The notes: generated by a model not told the origin, from the letters alone. DNA of 64,000 nt from Martelella alba (GCF_006516955.1 NZ_VHLG01000011.1:1-64000), one strand, 5' to 3'. Positions 24,464-34,155 are shown, counted from the first letter of the stretch. Made by a program: numbers and translations.

Positions 24464-25495
24464 ATGACGATCAAGCAGATCCAGCACCGCAGGCGAACGC
24501 TGCGCGACGTTGCCAAAGCGGCAGGCGTCAGCCTCTCGACCGCCTCGAACGCGCTTAACGGGGTCGGCCGCGTCAATGCGGAAACGCGTGACCGCGTGGC
24601 CCAGATCGCCCAGGAGATCGGCTTCCGCCCCAATGCGCTGGCCCGGTCTCTGCTTTCCCATCGCAGCCTCACCATTGGCATCATCACCGATGACACCTAT
24701 GGCCGCCTGACCCTGCCGATCAGTTCCGGCGTTTCCGAAGTGCTGGTGGATCATGGCGTTTCCGCCTTTCTCTGCGCCACGAGCGGCGACAGGCGGCTGG
24801 CGCAACTGCATCTTCAGGCGCTGCTCGACAAGCAGGTCGACGGCATCATCTTCACCGCCATCCGGCTGGACAGCGAACCGCCGATCGATCTGCATTCCCT
24901 GACGATTCCGGTCGTCTATGCCTTCGCCATCGGCCCGAAACATTCCACCAGCTTCGTACCCGATGATGCCCATGGCGCCCGCCTCGCAATCAGCCATCTT
25001 CAGCAGGCCGGTTGCCGCGACATTCTGCACATTACGGGTCCGCGCGCCTGGCTTGCAGCGCGCATTCGCGCCGAGGCCTACCAGCAAAGCTGCCCATCCT
25101 CGCGCGATGTCATGTTTGGCGACTGGTCGGAAGAATGGGGCCATGAGGCCATCGATCAGCTGCTCTCAAGCGGCACGCCCCTGCCCGACGGCATTTTTTG
25201 CGGCAGCGACGAGATTGCCCGCGGCGTGATTGATGCGCTTCGGGACCGGACCATCCTGGTGCCCGATGACATTCGCATCATCGGTTTCGACAATTGGGAA
25301 GTCGTGTCGCGGCAGACCCGCCCACCGCTGACGACGATCGATATGGAGCTGAAGGAAATCGGACACCGGGCAGGACTGGCTATGCTCGATCTGACGCGGG
25401 GTGAACCCGTCGCAACCGGCATCGTCCGCCTGCCTTGCTCTCTGGTCAGCAGGAAAAGCGTCGGGGCCGAAGCCCCGGACGCAGCAAGGGAATAG
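24464..25495 (+). CDS. LacI-family transcriptional regulator
   Basis: A 343-residue regulator. The helix-turn-helix and hinge are in RTLRDVAKAAGVSLSTASNALNGVGRV (~11-37), followed by a periplasmic-binding-protein-like sugar-sensing domain. It is divergent from the arabinoside ABC operon and probably represses it until a pentose ligand binds. The start at 24464 follows GAGGGA; an in-frame upstream ATG would overlap operator site 2. Confidence 0.9.
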   Translation: MTIKQIQHRRRTLRDVAKAAGVSLSTASNALNGVGRVNAETRDRVAQIAQEIGFRPNALARSLLSHRSLTIGIITDDTYGRLTLPISSGVSEVLVDHGVSAFLCATSGDRRLAQLHLQALLDKQVDGIIFTAIRLDSEPPIDLHSLTIPVVYAFAIGPKHSTSFVPDDAHGARLAISHLQQAGCRDILHITGPRAWLAARIRAEAYQQSCPSSRDVMFGDWSEEWGHEAIDQLLSSGTPLPDGIFCGSDEIARGVIDALRDRTILVPDDIRIIGFDNWEVVSRQTRPPLTTIDMELKEIGHRAGLAMLDLTRGEPVATGIVRLPCSLVSRKSVGAEAPDAARE

Positions 25496-25496
25496 A

Positions 25497-26423
25497 TCAA
25501 AGCTTGTAGAGCAGTTCCGCCCGCAATGGCTGTGACGGTGTTTCGCCTTCCCTCGCCTGGCGGCTCAGATGGTCCCAGAACGGCTGAAACTGGTCAGCCG
25601 GATAGACCGCACCTGCGAAGGGATCGATGACCACGGCATCCGGGCTCCAGCCCTCATCCGGCCGCCCGATATCAAGCCCGTCACGCGACATTGCACCAAC
25701 ACCTTCCGCATGGGCTCCTGACGTTACGCGCGAGTAGCGCTCGCGATCCATCACGACAAATTGGTGATCCGGCAGACGGCCGGTCATATCGGCACTTTCA
25801 AGCTTCACCGGAATGCTGACGATCTCGATACTGCGCGCATATCCGCGTTTCTTCAGTTCCAGCGCGGCCATCTGTGCCATTTCCGAACTGCCGCCAATCT
25901 TCTCTTTCTTGCTCAGCCTGCTGTTCATCTTCATGTGATCTTCCCAGGCAAGCTTCTTCGCGCGCGCCTTCGCCCTCGGGGATGCGTCCAATTCCGTTTC
26001 ATCGGTAGAAATCTTGCGCATCGCCGGCAAGCGCACCTTGGCCAGAAAGCGCGCAATATCACCCTTCCGCAGGGGCTGCCCGCTCGACGTCAAAGTCAGG
26101 CCGCTCAGGTCCGCCTCAGGCCGTGCAGGCACTTTCTGCTGCACGCGTTGCACGACCTTCCGCGCCAGTTCCATATTATTGCCGAGCCGCATGAAGGAAC
26201 CGCTGCTCGTGCTGGACGAAGCGCTGGCATGGGAGGACCGGCTCGCTGTCTGCAATGACGACGCCGAGCTATGGACACTCGAAAAACCAGGAGGCGCGCT
26301 GGAACGCGGCATGGTCCGGGATGGGCCGGGCTGAGGGCTTGGCGGCCGCTCCTGTCTTTGCCTGCTCTCTTCACAGGCTCTGGCGATATCGGGGCCGCTC
26401 GGAATGGCCTTGAAGTTTAACAT
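25497..26423 (-). CDS. Effector-like orphan protein with papain-like C-terminal pattern
   Basis: A 308-residue protein, not assigned to a named family. Residues ~28-78 are Ser/Pro-rich and low complexity. The C-terminal part (~176-290) shows the spacing of papain-like toxin/effector domains: GGSSEMAQMAAL (usually G-x-C-x-E-x-A), then DHQFVVM (His220), then VVIDPFAGAVYP (Asp267). The expected nucleophilic cysteine is serine (Ser179/180). There is no Sec signal, and no obvious tts box upstream. AAGGAG precedes the ATG. Its stop is one base after the lacI-type gene's stop. Host-directed, antibacterial or regulatory roles are all possible. Confidence 0.5.
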   Translation of the reverse strand: MLNFKAIPSGPDIARACEESRQRQERPPSPQPGPSRTMPRSSAPPGFSSVHSSASSLQTASRSSHASASSSTSSGSFMRLGNNMELARKVVQRVQQKVPARPEADLSGLTLTSSGQPLRKGDIARFLAKVRLPAMRKISTDETELDASPRAKARAKKLAWEDHMKMNSRLSKKEKIGGSSEMAQMAALELKKRGYARSIEIVSIPVKLESADMTGRLPDHQFVVMDRERYSRVTSGAHAEGVGAMSRDGLDIGRPDEGWSPDAVVIDPFAGAVYPADQFQPFWDHLSRQAREGETPSQPLRAELLYKL

Positions 26424-26749
26424 AGTTCGGCTCCTTCTTCTTTTTCTTTCTGATGTGGCCGAGCCGAAACAGCGAAGACGGAACAGTGATCAAGCAAGGG
26501 CCTGACAATCTTGAGGGGACTCACAGAAACCGGCAAGCCTGCCGTTGCGGCTCGACATGTAACCTCACCCCGACACTACAAATATAAAATTCACTTTTTG
26601 AAATGATTAAGAACTTTCAACAATATAAATAAATCGACTATCATTATAATTTATCCATATACAATAATATCTGAATTTTGCCACATATCAAATTCAATAT
26701 ATACTCAAGATTTTCGGATTCATCCAAAGCATAGGAAAGCACCGGCGAA
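26424..26749. other. Gene-free divergent region with AT-rich core
   Basis: 326 bp between the orphan gene and the GNAT gene. About 26570-26720 is strikingly AT-rich compared with the rest of the window. It must contain both divergent promoters; many TATAAT-like strings make assignment by eye unreliable. No tRNA or insertion-sequence end is visible. Confidence 0.6.
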
Positions 26750-27316
26750 ATGAAGGTTGAAATACACAATAGCCCGATCAGCGCCAACCTCATCAATGAG
26801 ATCCAGCCTTTTATGGCGGCCTGCTGGCGGGACACATATGCGGACACGCTCGGTCGGGAGACTGTTGAAAGACTGGTCGCCAAACTGGGTAACGGCAGCC
26901 TCGCAGACGATCTTCCCGGCATTGGTGAAACGCTGGTGCTCATCCGCGACGGCGGCTCCATCATCGCCACCTGCATTTACATCTTTGGTGAAAATGGCGG
27001 CGCGGTTTGGGGGCTCTATATCAAGCGGTCCTATCAGCGCCAGGGGCTTGGCAGCCAGCTTCTGCGCATTGTCGCAGAAGCGGGAGAGCAGGGCGACACG
27101 ATACAGCTCCTTGCGCTGCAAGACAGCAGCCAGGCGATCAATTTCTACCTGCGCAACCAGTTCGTCATTCAGGAACAGATCACCACGGAACTCGTGCCGG
27201 GAATTGAGGCGCAATGTCTGCACCTCTCGACCCCCATCGAGGCTCTTCTTTCCACGATACCGCCAGCCCGCGCGCTCGACATGACGTGGTCAAAAAGCGC
27301 TACGGCCTGCGGCTGA
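26750..27316 (+). CDS. GNAT-family N-acetyltransferase
   Basis: A 188-residue protein. The acetyl-CoA-binding motif A is WGLYIKRSYQRQGLGSQLL (R/Q-x-x-G-x-G form), followed by the motif B region ALQDSSQAINFYLRNQF. The acceptor (amine, protein or antibiotic) cannot be told. The ribosome site is weak. It lies right after an AT-rich stretch and next to the effector-like orphan, a plausible accessory-gene spot. Confidence 0.85.
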   Translation: MKVEIHNSPISANLINEIQPFMAACWRDTYADTLGRETVERLVAKLGNGSLADDLPGIGETLVLIRDGGSIIATCIYIFGENGGAVWGLYIKRSYQRQGLGSQLLRIVAEAGEQGDTIQLLALQDSSQAINFYLRNQFVIQEQITTELVPGIEAQCLHLSTPIEALLSTIPPARALDMTWSKSATACG

Positions 27317-27319
27317 GCA

Positions 27320-27856
27320 TCATTTGGCACCGTCCTCAGCCATAAGATCAAGCTGCGCCCGCGCAGAAAGGGATTGCCCATCGGGACTGATGGCGATGAT
27401 ATCGTCGATTTTCAGATGGCCGCCTTCATCCACAAGCAGGAAACGGGTTTCCGAAAAAGCCTGATAGGCCGGTTCGGCGCCGATACAGGCCATGAAGCGA
27501 AAGCGGGCCGTTTCCACTGTGGTTCCACCCGTCACAAGCGGCGGCGAGATCGTCAGATCTTCAAGCGGGCATCCATCCTGAGCGTTTACGACGACGTCAT
27601 AATCGAAGGGGCTGCCGCCATCGCCGACACCCGAAACGGCCACGGCCTTTTCAAAACGCGCATTGAAATCACGGCTGAAAAGGCGTTTCAGGCGATCTGG
27701 CGAAAACAGATCCTCCTGCACCGCTGCCTCGGGCGACCAGTTGTTGACGGTGACCGCCATGACCTCGGCGACGGGGTCATCCGTCGCACCGGCAAGAGCC
27801 GGCCCGGCCGCGATGAGGCCGAGCAGGCCAATCATCAGACATGCTTTCGGCATCAT
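27320..27856 (-). CDS. Secreted hypothetical protein (DUF3828-like)
   Basis: A 178-residue protein with a signal peptide (MMPKACLMIGLLGLIAAGPALA, cleavage after ALA). The mature ~156 residues hold two cysteines (in DGCPLED and FMACIGAE) that could pair. The pattern of a short periplasmic protein with FDYDVVVNAQDG resembles DUF3828-like domains, but the resemblance is weak. Function unknown. It is 45 bp downstream of hisS on the same strand and could share its transcript. AGGGGG precedes the start. Confidence 0.75.
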   Translation of the reverse strand: MMPKACLMIGLLGLIAAGPALAGATDDPVAEVMAVTVNNWSPEAAVQEDLFSPDRLKRLFSRDFNARFEKAVAVSGVGDGGSPFDYDVVVNAQDGCPLEDLTISPPLVTGGTTVETARFRFMACIGAEPAYQAFSETRFLLVDEGGHLKIDDIIAISPDGQSLSARAQLDLMAEDGAK

Positions 27857-27901
27857 CTTGCAGCCCCCTTACACTTGCAGCCCCTCGCACAAGCGAGCGT
27901 A

Positions 27902-29461
27902 CTATTGCTGCGCGCGCCGGCGATCTTCGGCCTGCGCTGCGAGGATTTCGGCAACCTTGGCAACAAGCTCTGCTTCCGGCACCGTCTCCTGCGCCACGCG
28001 CGCTTCGCGCCAGCTGGCATTGTCCTCGATCTCGCCCGAAAGCCGCTTGCCCTCGATCAGATCCTTGATCTGCACCACGCCCTCTGTGCGCTCATCACCA
28101 CCCTGGATGATGGCAATCGGGCAGCCGCGACGGTCGGCATATTTCAGCTGATTGCCGAATTTCTTCCAGTTGCCCTGATACATTTCAGCACGAATTCCGG
28201 CAGCCCTGAGGGCCTGGGTGAAGCGCTGATAACGCCCCATCGCATCGCCATCGCCATCCATGACCGTGACCAGAACCGGCTCGATCACCGGGGTCTTGCC
28301 GAGCTTGCCGAGGTTTTTCAGTGCCGTCATCAGCCGTGAGACACCGATGGAAAAGCCGGTCGCTGGGACCGGCTGGCCCATGAAGCGCGACACCAGGCCG
28401 TCATAACGTCCACCGCCACCAACGGAGCCAAAGACAACCTTTTCACCCTTTTCATTGGTGACATCGAAGGTCAGCTCCGCCTCATAGACCGGACCGGTGT
28501 AATATTCGAGACCGCGGACAACGGAGGGGTCGATCTTGACCCGGTCAGGGCCATAGCCGGCTGCGTCAAAAATCCTCTGCATACGTCCTAACTCACTCAA
28601 ACCATCGTAGAGAACATCTACGTCGAGCACATTAGGGAAGCCCTTTGGGAAACTCCCTTTCATGTCCGATATTTCGGCACCATTGTGATCGGTTTCGACA
28701 ACAAACTTAAACTCAAACATGCAAAACAGAGCTTTAATCTGCTGCGCATCAAGCCCCGCGCCCTTGGTGAAGTCGCCGCTCTCGTCCTTGCGGCCTTCGC
28801 CGAGCAACAGCTTCACGCCTTCGACGCCGAACTTGTCGAGCTTGTCGATGGCGCGCAGCACCGTCAGGCGCTGACCGGCCTTGTCATCACCGCCAAGACC
28901 GATCGCTTCCAGCACGCCATCAAGCACCTTGCGGTTGTTGACGCGGATGACATAGTCGCCGCGCGGAATGCCAAGCGCTTCCATCGTATCGGCCATCATC
29001 ATGCACATTTCGGCATCCGTCTGCACGCCGGGCGCGCCGACGACATCGGCATCGAACTGCATGAACTGGCGGAAACGGCCCGGACCGGGCTTCTCATTGC
29101 GGAAGACGTAACCGGCGCGATAGCTGCGGAAAGGCAGCTGGATCTCGTTGAAATTCTCCGCCACGTGGCGGGCGAGCGGCGCCGTCAGATCATAGCGCAG
29201 GCTCATCCACTGCTCGTCATCATCCTGCAGCGAAAATACGCCTTCATTCGGCCGGTCCTGATCCGGCAGGAACTTGCCGAGCGCATCGGTATATTCGAAC
29301 AGCGGCGTTTCCACCGGATCGAAGCCATAAAGCTCATAAACGGCCTTGATCTTGCCGACCATTTCTTCCGTCGCCCGGATATCGCCGGCCTGACGGTCGA
29401 CAAAACCGCGCGGCAGGCGGGCTTTCAGTTTCTGCGGCTTCTTGTTCTTCTTCTCGCTCAT
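27902..29461 (-). CDS. hisS: Histidine--tRNA ligase
   Basis: A 519-residue class II aminoacyl-tRNA synthetase that charges tRNA-His. The N-terminus [12 protein letters not shown], motif 2 ([27 protein letters not shown]) and the histidine-binding [14 protein letters not shown] segment are visible. The C-terminal anticodon-binding domain covers the last ~100 residues. A lysine-rich N-terminal extension ([13 protein letters not shown]) precedes the core. The hisZ and hisG genes that often follow in rhizobia are absent here. Confidence 0.95.
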   Translation of the reverse strand: MSEKKNKKPQKLKARLPRGFVDRQAGDIRATEEMVGKIKAVYELYGFDPVETPLFEYTDALGKFLPDQDRPNEGVFSLQDDDEQWMSLRYDLTAPLARHVAENFNEIQLPFRSYRAGYVFRNEKPGPGRFRQFMQFDADVVGAPGVQTDAEMCMMMADTMEALGIPRGDYVIRVNNRKVLDGVLEAIGLGGDDKAGQRLTVLRAIDKLDKFGVEGVKLLLGEGRKDESGDFTKGAGLDAQQIKALFCMFEFKFVVETDHNGAEISDMKGSFPKGFPNVLDVDVLYDGLSELGRMQRIFDAAGYGPDRVKIDPSVVRGLEYYTGPVYEAELTFDVTNEKGEKVVFGSVGGGGRYDGLVSRFMGQPVPATGFSIGVSRLMTALKNLGKLGKTPVIEPVLVTVMDGDGDAMGRYQRFTQALRAAGIRAEMYQGNWKKFGNQLKYADRRGCPIAIIQGGDERTEGVVQIKDLIEGKRLSGEIEDNASWREARVAQETVPEAELVAKVAEILAAQAEDRRRAQQ

Positions 29462-29514
29462 GATGCGGACCGTTTCATAGGTGATGCTTTGAAATTGCCG
29501 CTTGTCTTAGAAGA

Positions 29515-30441
29515 TCAGGCGTCCTGCGGCAAGCCTCGCACGCCTGCCGATTGCCCTTCGGCCACGGCAAGAGCCACCATTTCGGCGGCAGCCTTGCTCA
29601 AATGCCGCTCACGATGGGACAGAAGGTGAAATGCCCGCGAGGGCAGTTCGAAATTGACCCGCGCCAGATCACCCGCTGCAAGCCAAGGGGCTGCGACAGA
29701 ACCGGAGATCGCCGTTGCCGCCTGCCCGGCCCTGACCGCCGTCAGCACCGCTTCATTGGATGGCAGGACCATCGCGACGTTGAGTCCGCCGGCAGCAATA
29801 CCGAAATCTTCCATCGCATGTTCGAATTCGGAACGTGTGCCGGAGCCGACTTCGCGCAGGACAAAGCTTGTCTGCCGCGCCAGCTCACCCGGCGTCACCG
29901 GACGGCCATCGGCGAGCGGATGAGACGGCGCAACGACGACTAGCAGCGCATCATCGGCCAGATGGCGCTTGCGCACCAGATCATGCTCGAAAGCCCCCTC
30001 GACGAAGCCGAGTTCGGCAGCACCTTCGGCAACCGCAGCCCCGACAATCGCCGTATTGCCGATAGTCACCGACAGTTCGATGCCGGGATAGCGCGCATGA
30101 AAGCGCATCAGCACGCGCGGCAGCCAGTAGCTGGCAATGGTCTGGCTGGCATAAATCGACAGCGCGCCGCGCTCCAGCCCGCCAAGTTCGGCCAGAACCT
30201 GCTCGGCCGAGCGGATCCGTTTCAGCGTCGCCCGCGCCTCTTCCAGAAACACCCCGCCTTCCGCTGTCAGCACAATACCGCGCCCGACCCGGTCGAACAG
30301 TTTGACCGCGTAAAACTCCTCCAGCTTGCGCACTGCACTGGAGACTGCCGACGGGGTCAGATGAAGCGCCTCTGCCGCCCGCGTCAGATGCTCGCGCTCG
30401 GCGACTTCGACGAAAATTACAAGTTGTTCAAAGGTCATCAT
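29515..30441 (-). CDS. LysR-family regulator, YeiE-like
   Basis: A 308-residue regulator with an N-terminal winged helix (FVEVAEREHLTRAAEALHLTPSAVSSAVRKLE) and a LysR substrate-binding domain. It is divergent from a YeiH-family transporter gene, the same arrangement as yeiE-yeiH in enterobacteria, so it probably controls that gene. AAATTATT-containing direct repeats (around 30446 and 30474) in the shared promoter region are candidate half-sites. No clear Shine-Dalgarno precedes the start. Confidence 0.88.
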   Translation of the reverse strand: MMTFEQLVIFVEVAEREHLTRAAEALHLTPSAVSSAVRKLEEFYAVKLFDRVGRGIVLTAEGGVFLEEARATLKRIRSAEQVLAELGGLERGALSIYASQTIASYWLPRVLMRFHARYPGIELSVTIGNTAIVGAAVAEGAAELGFVEGAFEHDLVRKRHLADDALLVVVAPSHPLADGRPVTPGELARQTSFVLREVGSGTRSEFEHAMEDFGIAAGGLNVAMVLPSNEAVLTAVRAGQAATAISGSVAAPWLAAGDLARVNFELPSRAFHLLSHRERHLSKAAAEMVALAVAEGQSAGVRGLPQDA

Positions 30442-30621
30442 GGGGAAATTATTCGCGCTGATCGAACAGAACGTAAATTATTATTCGATGGAAGTCCACA
30501 AAGTCCGATGAGAGGATACGGCCATCCCAAGATATTGCCGCGCCCGTTTCGCGCTTGCAAAACCGAACATCCACAAGACTGACGCCCTCCCCGTGCGCCT
30601 GATCAAACAAGAGATAAAAGA

Positions 30622-31674
30622 ATGCAGATCGTTATCGATCAAGAAGCCGACCGCAGCCGGCTCAACCAGATAGCCAGGCTCATGCCCGGCCTTGGACTGG
30701 CCATCCTCGTTTCGGTTGTCGCCTTTGCCGCCGAGGCGGTTGAGGTGCACCTGACCGGTCACAAATTCATCGAGAATCTCGTCCTCGCCATTCTCATCGG
30801 CACGGCCATTCGCTCAACGGTCACCTTGCCGGATATCTTCCATCCCGGCATTCGCTTCTCGGAAAAATTCGTGCTGGAAGTGGCGATCGTCCTGCTCGGC
30901 GCCTCGATCAGCGTTCAGGCGCTGAAGGCAGCAGGCCCGGCGCTCGTCATCGGCATTGTCGGCACGGTGGCGGTCGCCATCTGCGTCAGCTACATGATCG
31001 GTCGCGGCCTCGGCCTGCATCACAAGCTGGCTACGCTGGTCGCCTGCGGCAACTCGATCTGCGGTAATTCCGCGATCGCCGCCGCAGCCCCGGTGATTGA
31101 CGCTGAAGCCGAAGATATCGCGGCCGCCATCGCCTTCACCGCTGTACTCGGCGTGATCATGGTGCTGGCCCTGCCGCTGGCGCTGGCAACGCTTGGCCTG
31201 TCGCCATCGCAATATGGCGTCCTGTCGGGCCTGACGGTCTATGCCGTACCGCAAGTTCTGGCCGCAGCCCAGCCCGGCGGCATTATCGCCGTCCAGACCG
31301 GCACGCTGGTCAAACTCATCCGCGTCATGATGCTCGGGCCGGTCCTGTTCACGCTTGGCATGGTCAGCCGCGCGGCCGCCAGTTCAACCGGCGGCGCCAA
31401 GGTCAGGCTGAAGCATATCGCCCCCTGGTTCATCATCGGCTTTGCCATCATGATGGCGCTGCGCTCGACCAATGTCATTCCCCCGGCCATGGTCGCGCCG
31501 CTGGCCACGACCTCAAACATGCTGACCGTCATCGCCATGGCAGCACTCGGTCTCTCGGTCGATATCCGCTCGCTCGCCCATGCCGGTGGCCGTGTGATCC
31601 TGACCGCCATCCTGTCGATCGGCGTGCTGACGGCGATCGCGCTCAGCCTGATTTTCCTCCTGAACGTCGGCTAA
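30622..31674 (+). CDS. YeiH/UPF0324-family putative sulfate exporter
   Basis: A 350-residue membrane protein with about ten hydrophobic segments and the family signature ACGNSICGNSAIAA. The family is annotated as putative sulfate/sulfite exporters; direct evidence is limited. It is monocistronic and divergent from the YeiE-like regulator. The ribosome site is weak (GAGATAAAAGA). Confidence 0.88.
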   Translation: MQIVIDQEADRSRLNQIARLMPGLGLAILVSVVAFAAEAVEVHLTGHKFIENLVLAILIGTAIRSTVTLPDIFHPGIRFSEKFVLEVAIVLLGASISVQALKAAGPALVIGIVGTVAVAICVSYMIGRGLGLHHKLATLVACGNSICGNSAIAAAAPVIDAEAEDIAAAIAFTAVLGVIMVLALPLALATLGLSPSQYGVLSGLTVYAVPQVLAAAQPGGIIAVQTGTLVKLIRVMMLGPVLFTLGMVSRAAASSTGGAKVRLKHIAPWFIIGFAIMMALRSTNVIPPAMVAPLATTSNMLTVIAMAALGLSVDIRSLAHAGGRVILTAILSIGVLTAIALSLIFLLNVG

Positions 31675-31694
31675 ACCGTTAAAACCGGCGCATC

Positions 31695-32330
31695 TTACTC
31701 CGGACGGATGAACGCCGCCCGGAGCTTTTCCGTTTTCTCCCGGCAGGCACAGCCTTCCAGGTGATCATTGACAAGCCCCATCGCCTGCATGAAAGCATAG
31801 ACCGTGGTCGGTCCGACAAATTTCCAGCCGCGTTTTTTCAGCGCTTTCGACAGGCGGATCGAGGCTGGCGTCGTCGGATTGGCCCTGAGCGCCGCCAGAT
31901 CCATCACGGCCGGGCGCTCTTCAGCGCCCGGTTCGAACGACCAGAAAAAGGCAGCGAGCGAACCGAATTCTTCCTTCAGCGCGATCGCCCGGCCCGCATT
32001 GTTGATCGTCGCTTCGATCTTGCCGCGATGGCGGATGATGCCCGCATCGCCGAGCAGGCGGGCAACATCGCCCTCATCGAAACGCGCCACGGCATTGAAA
32101 TCGAACCCGGCAAAGGCGGAACGGAAATTCTCCCGCTTGCGCAAGATCGTCAGCCAGGACAGGCCTGACTGGAAGCCTTCAAGGCAGATTTTCTCGAACA
32201 GGCGAAAATCATCGGACACCGGTCGTCCCCATTCCTCGTCATGATAGCGGCGATAATCCTCCAGCCCGCCATGCCAGGAACAGGTAAGCGTCCCGTCTTC
32301 ATCGGCCCGAAGCCCGTCTTGTACGTCCAT
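31695..32330 (-). CDS. tag: DNA-3-methyladenine glycosylase I
   Basis: A 211-residue base-excision repair enzyme that removes 3-methyladenine. The zinc-binding residues are in place: Cys17 (LTCSWH), His30 (RRYHDEEWG), and a His/Cys pair in NDHLEGCAC near the C-terminus. YHDEEWG and KKRGWKFVGPTTVYAFMQAMG are family motifs. The start at 32330 is chosen because upstream in-frame methionines overlap glcF. It probably shares the glc transcript (37-bp gap). Confidence 0.92.
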   Translation of the reverse strand: MDVQDGLRADEDGTLTCSWHGGLEDYRRYHDEEWGRPVSDDFRLFEKICLEGFQSGLSWLTILRKRENFRSAFAGFDFNAVARFDEGDVARLLGDAGIIRHRGKIEATINNAGRAIALKEEFGSLAAFFWSFEPGAEERPAVMDLAALRANPTTPASIRLSKALKKRGWKFVGPTTVYAFMQAMGLVNDHLEGCACREKTEKLRAAFIRPE

Positions 32331-32367
32331 CTCAATTTCCACTTTCAACGCGCTTGGCCGCAGTACA

Positions 32368-33666
32368 TTACCGTAGCACCGCCGGTTTTTCACCGCCATA
32401 GGCCCAGTCGAGCAGCTCTGCCGTATGCAGAATCGGGATCTCGGTGCCAGTGCCGATCTGGGTGATGCAGCCGATATTGCCGGTCGCGATCACATCGGCC
32501 TTGGTCGCCTCGATATTCTTCACCTTCCGCGCCTTCAGCTTCGCCGAAATATCCGGCTGCATGATATTATAGGTCCCGGCCGAGCCGCAGCAAAGATGGC
32601 CCTCCGCCGGTTCCCGCACGGCAAATCCGGCGCGCTTCAGCAAGGCCTTGGGCTGGACGTTGAGTTTCTGGCCATGCTGCATCGAACAGGCGGAGTGATA
32701 GGCAACCGTGATATCACGCGCTGGCAGTTCCGGCAGATCAATGGTCGCAAGAAATTCCGTCACGTCCTTTGCCAGCGCCGAAACCCGCGCGGCCTTTTCC
32801 GCATAGGCGGGATCCTGGGCAAGCATATGCCCGTAATCCTTGATCGTGGTGCCACAGCCGGAGGCCGTGATAATGATGGCATCGAGCCCGCCTTGATCCG
32901 CCTCCCGGCACCAGACATCGACATTGCGCCGGGCTTCTTCAAGCGCCTGTTCCTCGCGTCCCATATGGTGAACCAGAGAGCCGCAGCATCCCTCGCCACG
33001 CGGCACGACAACGCTAATCCCGAAACGGTTCAGAAGTCGGATCGTCGCCGCATTGATCGCTGGATCCAGCACCGACTGCGCGCAGCCGGTCAGGATCGCC
33101 ACACGGCCGCGTTTCGGCCCTGTCGCATGATGTTCACCAGGATCACTAAAGCCCCCGCGCGCGGGAAGCTGCGCCGGTGCCAGCCGCAGCATGGCTGAGA
33201 AAGGTTTCAGCGCCTCGACCCGCGCAAGCAGTGCGGCGAAGGGCCGGCCGAGCCGGGCCAGACCCAGCGCAAGGCGGAACCGGCCCGGATAGGGCAGCAC
33301 CATGGCGAGCGCCTGGCGGGTCAGCCGGTTCATCAGCGGGCGCTGATAGGTCTTTTCGATATGGGCGCGGGCATGATCAACGAGATGCATATAGTCCACG
33401 CCCGACGGACAGGTGGTTGTGCAGGAAAGACAGGACAGACAGCGATCAATATGGGTAACGATCTCACGATCGGCCGGACGGTCGTTTTCCAGCATGTCCT
33501 TGATCAGATAGATCCGCCCGCGTGGGCTGTCGAGCTCATTGCCCAGCGTCACATAGGTCGGACAGGTTGCCGTACAGAAACCGCAATGCACGCATTTGCG
33601 CAGGATCGATTCAGCCTCGGCAACCTTTGGATCTTCAAGCTGGGCGGGTGAGAAATTGGTCTGCAT
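32368..33666 (-). CDS. glcF: Glycolate oxidase iron-sulfur subunit
   Basis: A 432-residue subunit that takes electrons from the flavin subunit. Two ferredoxin-type cysteine clusters (CVHCGFCTATCP and CLSCLSCTTTCP) lie in the first ~110 residues. Two CCG domains follow (GEGCCGSL and HLCCGSAGTYN), typical of heterodisulfide-reductase-like subunits. It works with GlcD and GlcE at the membrane to oxidise glycolate to glyoxylate. ATG at 33666 is preferred over the one seven codons upstream. Confidence 0.95.
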   Translation of the reverse strand: MQTNFSPAQLEDPKVAEAESILRKCVHCGFCTATCPTYVTLGNELDSPRGRIYLIKDMLENDRPADREIVTHIDRCLSCLSCTTTCPSGVDYMHLVDHARAHIEKTYQRPLMNRLTRQALAMVLPYPGRFRLALGLARLGRPFAALLARVEALKPFSAMLRLAPAQLPARGGFSDPGEHHATGPKRGRVAILTGCAQSVLDPAINAATIRLLNRFGISVVVPRGEGCCGSLVHHMGREEQALEEARRNVDVWCREADQGGLDAIIITASGCGTTIKDYGHMLAQDPAYAEKAARVSALAKDVTEFLATIDLPELPARDITVAYHSACSMQHGQKLNVQPKALLKRAGFAVREPAEGHLCCGSAGTYNIMQPDISAKLKARKVKNIEATKADVIATGNIGCITQIGTGTEIPILHTAELLDWAYGGEKPAVLR

Positions 33667-33774
33667 CTTATCGTTCCCGAAGCGCACATGTCACTTTTGA
33701 GGAGGGAAAAATGCTCCGGCGCGGCCTCCTCTCCGCTCCGGACGCCCTTTCAAGGGCCAGCATCTATTGCCAGG

Positions 33775-34155
33775 TCAGATCAACCAGCTTGCCGGCTTGG
33801 CGATTGGCTCGCTGGCGCTCGCCTTCTGCATGCCGATGATGACGCGGGCAATGAACCAGATGGCGGTGGCAATGAAACCGAACACGCCAATCACCACGAA
33901 TGTCAGAAGCAGCGAAATAAAACTGTAGAGCAGGCAGATCCAGAATGTGCGGATCGCCCAGACATAATGGCTCTCGACCCAGCCGCGCGCATTCGGCCGG
34001 TTGATATAGGCAAAGACAACACCGATCAGAAACGTGATACCAAGCGCGAAGCTCACCAGATAGAGGATATAAACCAGAAGCACATTATTGCGCCCCGGCT
34101 CGAACCACCCGTTGGCCGAAGGTGTTTCCGGTGGCTGAATTTCAGGTTCACTCAT
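33775..34155 (-). CDS. Small membrane protein, DUF4870-like
   Basis: A 126-residue protein with a cytosolic N-terminus and about three transmembrane segments (VLLVYILYLVSFALGITFLIG; WICLLYSFISLLLTFVVIG; VFGFIATAIWFIARVIIGM). It sits inside the glcDEF operon between glcE and glcF. Its ATG overlaps the glcE stop, so it is co-translated with glcE. It may anchor the soluble Glc subunits to the membrane, which is inference from position only. Confidence 0.8.
   Translation of the reverse strand: MSEPEIQPPETPSANGWFEPGRNNVLLVYILYLVSFALGITFLIGVVFAYINRPNARGWVESHYVWAIRTFWICLLYSFISLLLTFVVIGVFGFIATAIWFIARVIIGMQKASASEPIAKPASWLI

Noticed and set aside
25497-26423. Type III secretion regulatory box (tts box) upstream of the orphan
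   Set aside because: Only a GTCAG string was found; the rest of the consensus is missing.
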